DNA of 64,000 nt from Ruminococcus sp. AM22-13 (lineage in GTDB: Bacteria > Bacillota > Clostridia > Lachnospirales > Lachnospiraceae). The notes beneath the pieces were generated by a model that made no database searches, was not told the origin of the DNA, and was given only the letters and a program-made list of their open reading frames with translations. Position 1 is the first letter of the stretch, and each line of letters begins with the position of its first letter. The DNA lies in NCBI RefSeq assembly GCF_003471165.1, contig NZ_QRIL01000004.1, forward strand, positions 62,001 through 126,000, read 5' to 3'. Positions 1 through 8,571 of this stretch are shown here, piece after piece. A program made the translations under genes and the position numbers.

Positions 1-393
1 AAACAGCAGATTTTTTCCCGGAAAACGATATCTGGCAAATCCCCACGCTGCCGGTACTCCCACCAGGATCTGCCCTGCCAGAACTCCGACAGTAATCTTG
101 ACGGAATTCCAGAACATCACAAAAAACTCCGGAGAATCCAGCAGGACTTTCACATAGGATCTCAGCGTCGGATAAAGCGGAAGTACTCTCCAGAATACAT
201 AACTGACTGCCTGACCGGAAGCAGATCCACTGTCTGCTGTCAGTACCGCCCCCAGAAGATCATTTAATTCCTTCTGCCCCATCAGTGATCCTGTAACTGA
301 AAAAAATACCGGAAATATTGCCACCAGTGCAAGGAGTACAAGGAGCAGGCTTCCTATCTTCCTGATACGGAATATCTGCATAACTTTTCTCAT
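1..393 (-). CDS. Sugar ABC transporter permease, MalG type (partial)
   Basis: The frame starts at an ATG at 393 and stays open to the window edge, giving 131 codons that begin MRKVMQIFRIRK. A membrane segment near residues 13-35 is followed by an extracytoplasmic loop and then NSVKITVGVLAG and AAWGFARYRF, the typical second helix and the start of the cytoplasmic region of MalG-type carbohydrate permeases. The EAA loop would lie beyond the edge. The start overlaps the stop of the upstream permease by four bases (ATGA), which indicates translational coupling. It should form the membrane channel with the 390-1334 permease and the lipoprotein at 1385-3853. The sugar substrate cannot be read. Confidence 0.88.
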   Translation of the reverse strand, partial: MRKVMQIFRIRKIGSLLLVLLALVAIFPVFFSVTGSLMGQKELNDLLGAVLTADSGSASGQAVSYVFWRVLPLYPTLRSYVKVLLDSPEFFVMFWNSVKITVGVLAGQILVGVPAAWGFARYRFPGKNLLF

Positions 394-1334
394 TCTGCCC
401 CGCCTTTCCCCCAGGCTTTCCACAATCCCAGGATCAGCAGAAAAATCACCAGTCCGGTCACCACTGCCGCAGCCGACATCTTATCCAGCGACAGGTCCCT
501 GTACCAGTTGTTAAACAGATGCTGAAGCAGATACATTTTTTCCTGCGGATAATCACCGGCCACCAGATATGCCTCACGGAAAACCTTAAATGCATTGAGT
601 ACAGAAAGTACCACGATCGTAAAAAGGGACGGGAGCAGATTCGGGAGTGTGATCTTCGTAAAACATTTCCACTCCCCTGCCCCGTCCACTTTTGCTGCCT
701 CGTAAAGTGCCGCCGGAATGGCAGACAATCCTGCCATCCAGAGCACTACATCATATCCAAGATTTCTCCATATATAACTGATCACCAGTACATAAAAAGA
801 AGCACCTGTATTCATCCAGTCAGTCGTCTGAACAGATAACATATGAAGCAGGTGATTCAATAAGCCCTGATCGTCAAAAAGCAGTCTCCACAGAAGTACC
901 ACTGATGCTACAGGGATTGCCATTGGCAGAAGAAAGAAACTTTTCAGAATCTGCGTAAATCTTTTCTGCCCTGCAAGCAGGACTGCTATGATCAGAGACA
1001 ATACCACCAGCAGCGGCACACACACTCCGAAGAACCGAAGTGTGTTGCCTGCTGCCAGACGAAACGCTTTGTTTGCAAATATCGTCCTGTAGTTCTCTAT
1101 CCCCACAAATTCTCCATTCACTGCCCCGCAAAAAGATCTGCGGATCACATCCACATACGGGATCAGCCAGAAAATGCAGACACCTGCAAAACTCGGAAGA
1201 ATAAAAGCCAGACCTTTTTCTGTATTTCTGAAAGCTGCACATCTTCTGCGATTTCGTTTCCGACTAAACAGCAAATCTGATTTTGCGTTCCGTTTCTCTG
1301 TTAAAGATAAGTGTTCTTTTAAATTAATCTTCAT
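390..1334 (-). CDS. Sugar ABC transporter permease, MalF/UgpA type
   Basis: This 314-residue protein has a basic N-terminus, a first helix around 43-66 (FILPSFAGVCIFWLIPY), about six predicted membrane segments, and an EAA-type loop (YEAAKVDGAGEW..ITLPNLLPS, about 211-237) that docks to the ATPase in binding-protein-dependent importers. An AAGGGAG ribosome binding site lies nine bases before the ATG. It sits between the solute-binding lipoprotein and a second permease on the same strand. No ATPase is encoded nearby, so a shared MsmX-type ATPase or a gene beyond the left edge is probably used. Sugar import is inferred from the family. Confidence 0.92.
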   Translation of the reverse strand: MKINLKEHLSLTEKRNAKSDLLFSRKRNRRRCAAFRNTEKGLAFILPSFAGVCIFWLIPYVDVIRRSFCGAVNGEFVGIENYRTIFANKAFRLAAGNTLRFFGVCVPLLVVLSLIIAVLLAGQKRFTQILKSFFLLPMAIPVASVVLLWRLLFDDQGLLNHLLHMLSVQTTDWMNTGASFYVLVISYIWRNLGYDVVLWMAGLSAIPAALYEAAKVDGAGEWKCFTKITLPNLLPSLFTIVVLSVLNAFKVFREAYLVAGDYPQEKMYLLQHLFNNWYRDLSLDKMSAAAVVTGLVIFLLILGLWKAWGKGGAE

Positions 1335-1384
1335 TCTCTTAAACTCCCTTACCTTGCAGTGTTGGGTAAGCAGCAGACAGCCGC

Positions 1385-3853
1385 TTATTCAGATAAATAC
1401 AGATTTACTTCCTGCATGATCTCTTTCACAGCATCATCCAGCCCCGTTTCTCCATTGAGGTATTTCTCACCGGATTCCGTTACTGCACTTCGGATGATCT
1501 GATTACTCTTTGCAGGTACAGTAAGTGTTTTTCCCAGATCCATGATGTTCTGTATTGCTTCATCTTCCGGAATGATCTCGTCCATCACAAACTGTTTGAT
1601 ATTACCATCTCCCGTATCATAAGAGGTTCCGATCGAGCCAATGGTATCTCCACTGGATTTTCCCATTTTCCAGTAAGCCATATCTTCATAAACCTTGCTG
1701 TTTACAGCCAGTCCTTCATCATTGCTTGCTCTCTGGGATTCCTCTTCAAACAGGAACTTTACGAACTTCTCTGCCGCTTCTTTTTCAGATGCCTTTGCAC
1801 TGATTCCCACAATGCTCCTTGGATAGAAACAATTCTCGCTTTGTCCGTTCAGAAGTCTGTAATCCAGATCCGAATCTACTTTTTTTGCAGAATCCAGATA
1901 CACCAGACCCTCCGGTGAAAGCAGACCGCCTGCCGCCACTGTATTGACTTTTACAAGCAGATCCGTTATCGATCCTGCAATATTTGTATATCCGGAACGA
2001 TCTGAATTCGCCCAGTCATCACCCATCTGGTAAGCTTTCTTTGTCTCTTCTATCGCATCCTTCTGAGTCTGCCAGATCCTGTTTACCTGCTCCAGATATT
2101 CTTTCAGTGCATCTTCTTTGAGGGTTCCGTCCTCGTTCATCCATGCCGGTGTACTATTGTCTATGGTTCCCTGTATCAGCCAGAACGGTGATATGGAAAA
2201 AGAGCTGAAAAATTTCAGTTTTCCATAGCTGTCTTTCTGGTTTTCCGCTGCATCAGCCTCTGTTGTCAGATCCGTAATTCCGGCGATGATATCCTTATTT
2301 CCCTCTATCATCGGAATGCCGAACTTGACAGGCATGGTATAAATGCTTCCATCCTCTTTTGTATATGCATCTTTGATATTTGGCAGGATATCTTCGTCTT
2401 TTAATACCCCGCTTAAATTCTCCAGCATTCCTCTCTCTCTATAGGTATCCTCTGAAATTCCATCCAGCAGCAAAACATCCGGTCCTGTTCCGGCCATGAT
2501 CTCTGTATTGAGCACTTTCAGCGCATCCGTATCTGTGACGGAATCATCTCCTGACATTCCCGCCTCAATATTCACATAAATATCCGGATATTTTTTCTGG
2601 AAAAGCACTGCTGCCTGTTTTATGAAGTTACTGTCTTTCAGGGAATAAACTGTCAGCTCTGTATCCGGTGTCGTTGGGGTATCTTTGGAATATACATAGG
2701 AATAAATTCTGATATCCTCGCCTGCATTACAGCCCACATAGAAATTTCCATCGCTGTCCTGTCCCCATGCTACAGTTCCTGTATCCGGTGAACTGAGCGA
2801 ATTCAAGGAACCATCGATTATCTGTTCCACTGTGCTGCCTCCCAGAACATATCTGTAAACACCGGTATGATCAATATAAAAAAGGCTGTTATCCTCATCT
2901 CCCTTTAAGAACATAAGCGGAAAACTGCTGGTTGTTGTCCAGTTGACATCCTGCTCATCAGACTGGATCTGCTCTGTAAGCGCGCTGATATTGTCCAGTG
3001 GTTTTCCAGTATCCAGATCATATCCGTGAAGAGTCTGATCCTGAATGGTAAACAACATTTTTCCTGCTGTTCCGATAAAATCAACATTGATTCCTTCCTC
3101 ATATCTTCTTACCAGACTTCCATCTGAAGGATTGATCTCTGCTACGCCATTATCGGAATCTACGATAAGAACTGTCCCATTCTCTGTGAAACATGCCTGA
3201 AATGTATAGGAAGACTGAAGCGTATCTCCGGTATCAACTTTCTGTACATTTCCATCAGGGGAAAGATAGAAAAATTCCATTTTCAGGTTGTCATACGCAG
3301 AATCCTCTTCCCCACTGTCGGCTGTTGTCTGTGCATTTTCATTGTCCCTGTCAGGAGACAGATCTGCCCCGACAAGTATACTTCCATCCGCTGCTGCAGA
3401 GACAACGCTGATATATTCTCCCAGATTCTCCTTAAGCCCCAACAGTTCTTCCAGACTTTTTCCATTCGTCCAGGTTTCTCCATTATCTGCAGAATCTGCT
3501 GCATAATAACAGTTATCTGCTGTACTGTAATAAACCATGCGCAATGCACCTGAGTCGAGTACTTTGACATCTCTCAGAAACTGGCTGTTTTCAGGTACTG
3601 TAAGATCATTTTCCAGAAAACGTCCCATTGCTTTTGTGCTCTCATCTTTTGTTTTTTTGCCATCTGAATTGTCAGTATTTACATTCACAAGATCTGCTGT
3701 ATCTGCATTTCCTGCCTGATTGCTGCTTCCTGTTTTTCCTTTGCTTCCGGAATTTTTTCCATCTGCACCGCCACATCCGGCAAACAGGCTGCCGGTAAGT
3801 GCGATCACTCCGGCAACGGCGATTCCCTGTTTCCATCTTTTTATTTTTCTCAT
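1385..3853 (-). CDS. Extracellular solute-binding lipoprotein with beta-propeller-like N-terminal half
   Basis: I take the ATG at 3853 because GGAGG lies 11 bases upstream; the earlier ATG at 3871 overlaps that site. The 822-residue product has a lipobox (SLFAGC, lipid Cys about 27) and a Gly/Ser/Asn linker. About 300 residues rich in Asp-box-like turns follow (DNGETW, SDNGVAEINPSDGS, DQTLHGYDLDTG), reminiscent of a beta-propeller. From about residue 400 there is a family 1 sugar-binding domain (AAVLFQKKYPDIYVNIEAG, GTGPDVLLLDG, EKFVKFLFEEES). Ordinary family members are 400-450 residues, so this one is doubled. It feeds the two downstream permeases. The propeller could bind a glycan; that is inference. 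Confidence 0.88.
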   Translation of the reverse strand: MRKIKRWKQGIAVAGVIALTGSLFAGCGGADGKNSGSKGKTGSSNQAGNADTADLVNVNTDNSDGKKTKDESTKAMGRFLENDLTVPENSQFLRDVKVLDSGALRMVYYSTADNCYYAADSADNGETWTNGKSLEELLGLKENLGEYISVVSAAADGSILVGADLSPDRDNENAQTTADSGEEDSAYDNLKMEFFYLSPDGNVQKVDTGDTLQSSYTFQACFTENGTVLIVDSDNGVAEINPSDGSLVRRYEEGINVDFIGTAGKMLFTIQDQTLHGYDLDTGKPLDNISALTEQIQSDEQDVNWTTTSSFPLMFLKGDEDNSLFYIDHTGVYRYVLGGSTVEQIIDGSLNSLSSPDTGTVAWGQDSDGNFYVGCNAGEDIRIYSYVYSKDTPTTPDTELTVYSLKDSNFIKQAAVLFQKKYPDIYVNIEAGMSGDDSVTDTDALKVLNTEIMAGTGPDVLLLDGISEDTYRERGMLENLSGVLKDEDILPNIKDAYTKEDGSIYTMPVKFGIPMIEGNKDIIAGITDLTTEADAAENQKDSYGKLKFFSSFSISPFWLIQGTIDNSTPAWMNEDGTLKEDALKEYLEQVNRIWQTQKDAIEETKKAYQMGDDWANSDRSGYTNIAGSITDLLVKVNTVAAGGLLSPEGLVYLDSAKKVDSDLDYRLLNGQSENCFYPRSIVGISAKASEKEAAEKFVKFLFEEESQRASNDEGLAVNSKVYEDMAYWKMGKSSGDTIGSIGTSYDTGDGNIKQFVMDEIIPEDEAIQNIMDLGKTLTVPAKSNQIIRSAVTESGEKYLNGETGLDDAVKEIMQEVNLYLSE

Positions 3854-3937
3854 ATCAGGATATACCTCCATGTTTTTATTTTCTTTCTGTCCCTCTCAGG
3901 ATAAATGGATTGTAACAGGCAAATCTCTAAACTTTCT

Positions 3938-4609
3938 CTAATTTTCCAGCCGATATCCAATTCCCCGGACGTTTTTCAGGTTCAGTGTACTTCTGACACT
4001 TTTTAATCTTCGCCTCAGAAAATGAATATAATTATCCAGATTTCCATCCTCCACCTCGCTGTCTGCTCCCCAGACACGGTTGAGGATCACCTCTCTCGGA
4101 AGTGTCTGACCAGCGTTTCGAAGCATCAGCTCCAGAAGTGCTCCTTCCCGTTTGGAAAGGGTACATTCCTTTCCGTTTCCTTCCAGTCTGCCGCTTTCGG
4201 GATCAAAAATAAGATCTCCGAGCGATAATACTGCCGTGTCCTCCCATCTTCCGGGTCTTCGAACCATGCACTGTATTCTTGCCAGAAGTTCTTCGAAGGC
4301 AAACGGCTTCACCATATAGTCATCTGCGCCGCCTTTCAGTCCGGTCAGTTTATCCTGTAATTCTCCCAGTGCAGTCAGCATGATCACCGGTGTGGAAACA
4401 TGATTCTTTCTGGCTTCCTGCAAAACAGTGATGCCATCCATGGACGGGAGCATCCGGTCCAGGATCACCAGATCATGGCTTCGTTCTTTCATATAATAAA
4501 GCCCTTCTTCTCCGTCATCGCAGATATCTGTCTCATAGCCTTCTTTTTCGAGCTGAAATCTCATGCTCTCTGCCAGTTCCCTGTCATCCTCTATCAGTAA
4601 AATTTTCAT
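3938..4609 (-). CDS. OmpR-family response regulator
   Basis: The 223-residue protein has a receiver domain with acidic pocket (IEDD, residues 6-9), phospho-acceptor Asp51 (VILDRMLP) and Lys in VKPF, followed by a winged-helix DNA-binding domain from about 128 ending RGIGYRLEN. AGGAGG precedes the ATG. It is 84 bases upstream of the binding-lipoprotein gene on the same strand, while its likely partner kinase (4753-6030) is divergent across a 143-base promoter region. The layout suggests it controls the sugar transporter operon, probably with autoregulation; that is inferred from position. Confidence 0.93.
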   Translation of the reverse strand: MKILLIEDDRELAESMRFQLEKEGYETDICDDGEEGLYYMKERSHDLVILDRMLPSMDGITVLQEARKNHVSTPVIMLTALGELQDKLTGLKGGADDYMVKPFAFEELLARIQCMVRRPGRWEDTAVLSLGDLIFDPESGRLEGNGKECTLSKREGALLELMLRNAGQTLPREVILNRVWGADSEVEDGNLDNYIHFLRRRLKSVRSTLNLKNVRGIGYRLEN

Positions 4610-4752
4610 CTGTTTTCATCCTCCTGATCTTTCATTATACATGAGTTTTCTCTAAATTGTCTCTATACTCGGTTACAGGAATTTTTTTAGAGATTATTTA
4701 CAGGTTTTCATGATACAATTACCATACAATCTCATAAAGGAGTAAATATTTC

Positions 4753-6030
4753 ATGTTTCGCAGACTTCATATTCAAATGACTTTTTTCTCTGCTCTGATC
4801 ATCGGCATCGTCATTTTTATTATGACAACTGCCTGTAATTTCATCGCAGAAAACAGCACAGGCCAGAATGCGTGGAATACCTTTCAGAACAACGCCATCT
4901 CCTGTATCTCTCATCTGGAAACGCAGAGTATCATCAGCAGTGACTGGATTTTGCAGGCAGAAAAAAATTATGATATTTCCATGGATATCAGAGACAACGG
5001 AAATTCTCTTTATCTGAAAAAACTACAGACGGATTCTCTGGATGAAACGATTTTCCGGAAGGCAGAAGAAATCTCTGCTGCTTCCTATGCACTTGATCTT
5101 TCCAATCCCGGTGCGGTCAGTAAACTGACAAAACGGATCTTTTTTCAGATGAAAGATTTCTATGTTTCCACTGCTCTGATCCCCAAGAGCCACGGAACCG
5201 TCAGTATGATCATCCTGTATTCCCTAGATTCTGTAAAACACAAGATTCTGTTACAGAGACTTGCATTCTCCGGCGCAGCTTTTCTGGCAATTCTGGCTCT
5301 GAGTATCTGTTCCTGGTTCTTTACCGGAAGAATGATCACTCCCCTGGAAAAAAGCAGGCAGGAACAGACCGAATTTATCGCTGCTGCCTCCCATGAGCTT
5401 CGCTCCCCTCTGGCAGTAATCCTGTCCGGAATCTCTGCCATGAAAAAGGCAGATTCGAAAGAGCAGGGACATTTTCTTTCAGTCATAGAAAAAGAAGGGA
5501 CACGAATGTCCCTCCTGATAAATGATATGCTCTCTCTGTCAAATGCAGATAACCATTCCTGGAAAATGCATCCGGTTTCCTGTGAACTGGATACTTTACT
5601 TCTGGATACCTACGAAAAGTATGAACCCCTGATGCAGGACCACCATATGAAATTTTTCATTGAACTTCCGGAAGAGGAAATCCCTCCCTGTCCCTGTGAC
5701 CCGGAAAGGATCAGTCAGGTGCTTGGAATCCTTCTTGACAATGCCATCAGTTATGTCCCCGAAAACGGGAAAATTATTCTTTCCCTTTCACAGACCAAAA
5801 CGCACTTTCTTATCCGCGTCAAAGACAACGGACCCGGTATTCCAGATTCTGCCAAGACTTCTGTTTTCCGGCGTTTTTACCGGGCAGATTCTGCCAGAAA
5901 TAACAGGCAGCATTTTGGTCTGGGACTGTGTATTGCGTATGAGATCATTTCACTTCATAAAGGAACAATCTCTGTACTGGATACCCCGGGCGGTGGTTCT
6001 ACTTTTCAGATTTCTCTGCCGTTGGCATAA
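4753..6030 (+). CDS. Sensor histidine kinase
   Basis: This 425-residue kinase has two membrane segments (about 11-30 and 171-190) around a 140-residue extracytoplasmic sensor. No clear HAMP domain separates the second helix from the dimerisation box (EFIAAASHELRSP, phospho-His214). The ATPase domain shows the N box (LDNAISYVP), G1 (DNGPGIP), the F box (FRRFYRADSARN) and G2 (GLGLCIAYEI). AAGGAG precedes the start. It is divergent from the response regulator at 3938-4609, its presumed partner. The stimulus may be an extracellular sugar or glycan, given the neighbouring transporter, but this is inference. Confidence 0.93.
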   Translation: MFRRLHIQMTFFSALIIGIVIFIMTTACNFIAENSTGQNAWNTFQNNAISCISHLETQSIISSDWILQAEKNYDISMDIRDNGNSLYLKKLQTDSLDETIFRKAEEISAASYALDLSNPGAVSKLTKRIFFQMKDFYVSTALIPKSHGTVSMIILYSLDSVKHKILLQRLAFSGAAFLAILALSICSWFFTGRMITPLEKSRQEQTEFIAAASHELRSPLAVILSGISAMKKADSKEQGHFLSVIEKEGTRMSLLINDMLSLSNADNHSWKMHPVSCELDTLLLDTYEKYEPLMQDHHMKFFIELPEEEIPPCPCDPERISQVLGILLDNAISYVPENGKIILSLSQTKTHFLIRVKDNGPGIPDSAKTSVFRRFYRADSARNNRQHFGLGLCIAYEIISLHKGTISVLDTPGGGSTFQISLPLA

Positions 6031-6052
6031 CACAGTAATTTTCTGTAACATA

Positions 6053-6100
6053 AAAACCGGAACGAACATACGGCCTCCCCGCATATTCGTTCCGGTTTTC
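6053..6100 (+). terminator. Intrinsic terminator after the histidine kinase gene
   Basis: A nearly perfect inverted repeat (AAACCGGAACGAA / TTCGTTCCGGTTT) with a GC-rich loop and a short T run lies 23 bases after the kinase stop codon. A-rich sequence on the other side could let it work in both directions. Confidence 0.8.
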
Positions 6101-6119
6101 TAATATTCATTCCTCTGAT

Positions 6120-6395
6120 GGATTCATAGGTCGAGTAGGTGCACCCCTTACGGTCGTACACCCCTCACAGAACTCCGGACGTGCGGCTTTCCCGCATCCG
6201 GCTCTTTGCGAAACGAATCGTTCACATTATCATTCGTATATATTGACATATATCCGGGGTCTTACCAGTGGATAGCTGTTATCCAGCATATTTAGAAATT
6301 CTACCCAATTATAGCTTTTCTTCTGGCTTCTCCGGTTCAGACAATAGAACAGGCTTCTCATGATGTTATATCGGAATGCCGTTATACTTTCTTAA
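6120..6395 (-). mobile_element. Group II intron remnant: 3' end with domain V/VI
   Basis: Read on the minus strand, the segment at about 6207-6125 begins GAGCCGGATGCGGGAAAGCC and continues GCACGTCCGGAGTTCTGTGAGGG. This is the hairpin pattern of domain V in bacterial group II introns, followed by a domain VI-like stretch. Immediately upstream is the C-terminal end of an intron-encoded maturase. The 5' intron half and most of the protein are absent, so it cannot splice or move on its own. The exact 3' splice junction was not determined. Confidence 0.7.
6230..6394 (-). pseudogene. C-terminal fragment of a group II intron reverse transcriptase/maturase
   Basis: About 54 codons remain, reading TAFRYNIMRSLFYCLNRRSQKK, then YNWVEFLNML and PRIYVNIYE before a TGA. 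The LNRRSQ, F..ML and PRI(Y/R) pattern is the conserved extreme C-terminus of group II intron-encoded proteins and lies directly 5' of domain V, as in intact introns. The reading frame is cut at about 6394, so the reverse transcriptase, maturase and any endonuclease domains are gone. The residual ORF has no start. Confidence 0.7.
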
Positions 6396-6665
6396 TGTTT
6401 ATTTTTGACTTTCTCCCAAATTCGGGAAAACTTATATTTGTATCAGCTAAAATGTTGATACATAAAAAAGGGCAGTCAGTGTAAAAAAGTAAAATTTTAT
6501 GTACTCTGGCAGCTATCTTTGTTATTTCTCCTGCTCCGGTAACATTTCTTTTTGCTTATTTTGCCCTAAATGCCCTTAATTCCCTGATTCATATTTAACT
6601 GTAACTGTTTATAATCTCTTTTTTTAATCCCTATCATATCTTTTGACTCCTAATTCTATCAAAAT
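6396..6665. other. AT-rich gap without a recognisable gene
   Basis: This stretch between the intron remnant and the next small ORF is AT-rich with stops in all frames. I see no transfer RNA, strong promoter or long repeat. It probably contains decayed mobile-element sequence. Confidence 0.4.
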
Positions 6666-6953
6666 ATGGTGTTTCAATTCATCTTTCTAGAAATGTACTT
6701 TGTCAACTTTTCTGTTAATATCGTTCGATATGCCCATTGTAATTATGAGCTTTTTCAAGAAGAACGAAAGATACTGCTGGAAAAGTGTATGACAGTTTTA
6801 CAGCAGTATCTTTCTGGTATTCAAAAACAAGATACGAACGAATGGGAAAAACAGGTCAATCCGTATCATGTTGCCAATCTACAACGTATGACGGATATTG
6901 TCTTAGCTGAAATTAGCGGTACAGAACGACTTTTTAAAGCTACAACAAAATAG
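6666..6953 (+). CDS. Small protein of unknown family, possibly a C-terminal fragment
   Basis: The 95-codon frame has a hydrophobic, unconvincing first 25 residues and no good ribosome binding site. From about residue 30 it looks genuinely coding (EERKILLEKCMTVLQQYL, NPYHVANLQRMTDIV, ISGTERLFKATTK), being helical and charged. A strong terminator follows 15 bases after the stop, which supports a real 3' gene end. The likeliest reading is the C-terminal part of a larger gene whose 5' end was replaced by the debris at 6100-6660. I do not recognise the family. Confidence 0.4.
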   Translation: MVFQFIFLEMYFVNFSVNIVRYAHCNYELFQEERKILLEKCMTVLQQYLSGIQKQDTNEWEKQVNPYHVANLQRMTDIVLAEISGTERLFKATTK

Positions 6954-6968
6954 AATATATGGAAATAG

Positions 6969-7010
6969 GGCTTGCGGAGCATACTATATAGAGTATGACG
7001 CAAGCCTTTT
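6969..7010 (+). terminator. Intrinsic terminator
   Basis: GGCTTGCG (6969-6976) pairs with CGCAAGCC (6999-7006) around an inner CATACT/AGTATG stem and is followed by TTTT. It terminates the small frame at 6666-6953. Confidence 0.75.
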
Positions 7011-7037
7011 GCCCCAACCTATAATCTCTGTCCAAAT

Positions 7038-7556
7038 TTATAAATAATCATAAGAAACTAATTCTTCCATAGGAATACGTGTTTCTGAATGACGTTCTGA
7101 ATCTTCTGCAATACCTTTTCCATAACCGATAGCCAAAATATTGATAGGCTCTAAATTATCCGGTAACTGAAATTCTTTCTTGATTACATCTGGTTTAAAA
7201 AAGCATACCCATACAGTTCCTAATCCTAATTCTGTCGCCTGCAACATCATATGATCTGTTAAGATAGAAGCATCTATATCTGTCGTCTGTTTATTATCGA
7301 AAGGTCTTGTCCATGCCTTTGAATGGTCTGCACAAACGATAATTGCCAGTGGAGCATTGTAAATATTTCCAGCTTTAGCAATGCTTTTTAATCGCTCTTT
7401 GTCCTGTACCACTAACAATTTAACCGGCTGTAAATTCGCCGCAGTTGGTGCAACATGAGCACAAGCAAGTATTTTTTCTAACTTTTCTTTTTCAACTGGT
7501 TTATCTTCATATTTTCTAACAGAATATCTTTTCTTAGCAATATCTAATAATGACAT
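7038..7556 (-). CDS. Nitroreductase-family FMN oxidoreductase
   Basis: The 172-residue protein begins with the family signature KKRYSVRKYEDKPV (FMN phosphate contacts), has HVAPTAANLQP near residue 35, and ends with AIGYGKG..RHSETRIP. It should use flavin and NAD(P)H to reduce nitro or quinone compounds in the cytoplasm; the substrate is unknown. AAGGAG lies eight bases before the ATG. It is divergent from a HxlR-type regulator at 7680, a common pairing in which the regulator senses electrophiles or quinones and derepresses the reductase. The region is AT-richer than the flanking operons, consistent with transfer. Confidence 0.92.
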   Translation of the reverse strand: MSLLDIAKKRYSVRKYEDKPVEKEKLEKILACAHVAPTAANLQPVKLLVVQDKERLKSIAKAGNIYNAPLAIIVCADHSKAWTRPFDNKQTTDIDASILTDHMMLQATELGLGTVWVCFFKPDVIKKEFQLPDNLEPINILAIGYGKGIAEDSERHSETRIPMEELVSYDYL

Positions 7557-7583
7557 ATTAAAATCTCCTTAATTCTTGTATAT

Positions 7584-7595
7584 TAGGTCAACCTA
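7584..7595. promoter_or_regulatory. Candidate operator in the nitroreductase/HxlR divergent promoter
   Basis: An inverted repeat TAGGT-CA-ACCTA sits 28 bases upstream of the nitroreductase start, within the 123-base divergent intergenic region. HxlR/YodB-type regulators bind short dyads next to the genes they control. The assignment rests on position and symmetry only. Confidence 0.35.
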
Positions 7596-7679
7596 TACTA
7601 TAATTCTATCTGAAATAGTATTTTTGTACAAGAACGCACTATTTTGTAATATACTACCCAAAAAGGAAGTGAAGATATT

Positions 7680-8003
7680 ATGGGAAATAATTGTTGTGGT
7701 TTTAGCTGTCCAGTTGAGGCAACCATTCAACTTATTGGTGGAAAATATAAAGCTGTTATTTTATGGCATTTAATGAACAAAACGTTACGGTACAATGAAA
7801 TTCATAAACTAATTCCGAAAGCAACTGATAAAATGCTAGCTCAACAGCTTCGAGAGCTTGAAAAAGATGGACTTATTAACCGTAAGGTTTATCCAGTTGT
7901 TCCTCCAAAAACAGAGTATTCTTTAACAAAATTCGGGGAAACACTGACACCCATTCTTGATGAACTATGTAATTGGGGAGAACAATATTTGATTCAAAAA
8001 TAA
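7680..8003 (+). CDS. HxlR-family winged-helix transcriptional regulator
   Basis: This 107-residue protein has the family pattern CPVEATIQLIGGKYKAVILW followed by the recognition region (LRYNEIHKLIP, MLAQQLRELEKDGLI) and a beta wing (PKTEYSLTKFG). Cysteines at residues 5, 6 and 10 resemble the N-terminal redox cysteine used by YodB/HypR-type sensors. It is divergent from the nitroreductase gene, so it probably represses that gene and itself until thiol-reactive compounds appear; this is inferred from the family. A strong terminator follows. Confidence 0.9.
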   Translation: MGNNCCGFSCPVEATIQLIGGKYKAVILWHLMNKTLRYNEIHKLIPKATDKMLAQQLRELEKDGLINRKVYPVVPPKTEYSLTKFGETLTPILDELCNWGEQYLIQK

Positions 8004-8004
8004 A

Positions 8005-8052
8005 TGTCATGGTAAATAACTTTTTATAAATTATTTACCATGACATTCTTTT
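8005..8052. terminator. Bidirectional intrinsic terminator
   Basis: A 15-base perfect stem (TGTCATGGTAAATAA with its complement at 8031-8045) directly follows the HxlR stop codon. T-rich tracts flank it on both strands, so it can also end transcripts coming from the right. Confidence 0.85.
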
Positions 8053-8068
8053 AGCATTTTTTACAAAC

Positions 8069-8476
8069 TTATCCTACAATCTTCCAGTTATCGTCCTTAT
8101 GAAGCACAAGCTCATACTGTGAGATTTGTGTCATTTTCGACTTGTTATCCAGATACTTTACGGGCACACTGACTTTGAGGTTGTCGCCATCTTTGGTAAA
8201 GACAGGGTTTACCAGTTCTGAAAATACATAGTCACCGGATACAGGAGCAAGCACGAAACTGTCCAAGTCGTCCAACAAGTAATCTGGTAATTCTTCTAAC
8301 TGCTCATAGATACGGTTCAGTTCCGAAATGGAGATATTATAATTCCAGTTATCCGGCAGGCTCAGCATCAGAGACAACACCCCCTTTGCCTTTAATGACA
8401 GACTCTTGTTTTTAAAATGATGGTTACTCATTATCGTATAATTTTTTGTTCGCTCCACACGAAAAATCTGTGACAT
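8069..8476 (-). pseudogene. Deletion chimera: RepA N-terminus fused to TcpC-type conjugation protein C-terminus
   Basis: The first 47 residues (MSQIFRVERTKNYTIMSN..SLSLKAKGVLSLML) match the start of RepA_N/DnaD-type replication initiators common on Firmicutes plasmids and conjugative elements. After DNWNYN the sequence switches to IYEQLEELPDYLLDDLDSF..SVPVKYLDNKSKMTQ..WKIVG, the last domain of a TcpC/Orf13-type conjugation channel protein from Tn916-like elements. The native AGGAAG site and ATG of the initiator remain. The 135-codon product joins two proteins that normally lie kilobases apart, so it is most likely a deletion scar of an integrative conjugative element and probably has neither function. 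Confidence 0.7.
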
Positions 8477-8502
8477 TATCTCTCACTTCCTTTCTGCAAA
8501 AA

Positions 8503-8537
8503 GAAAAAAACGTAAGTCATATTTTTTATGACTCACG
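8503..8537 (-). terminator. Intrinsic terminator after the DUF1016 nuclease gene
   Basis: On the minus strand CGTGAGTCATA pairs with TATGACTTACG and is followed by seven T residues, 35 bases after the stop codon at 8572. Confidence 0.85.
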
Positions 8538-8571
8538 CCTGTTCTGAATTTCATTATTAAATTGAAAACCT

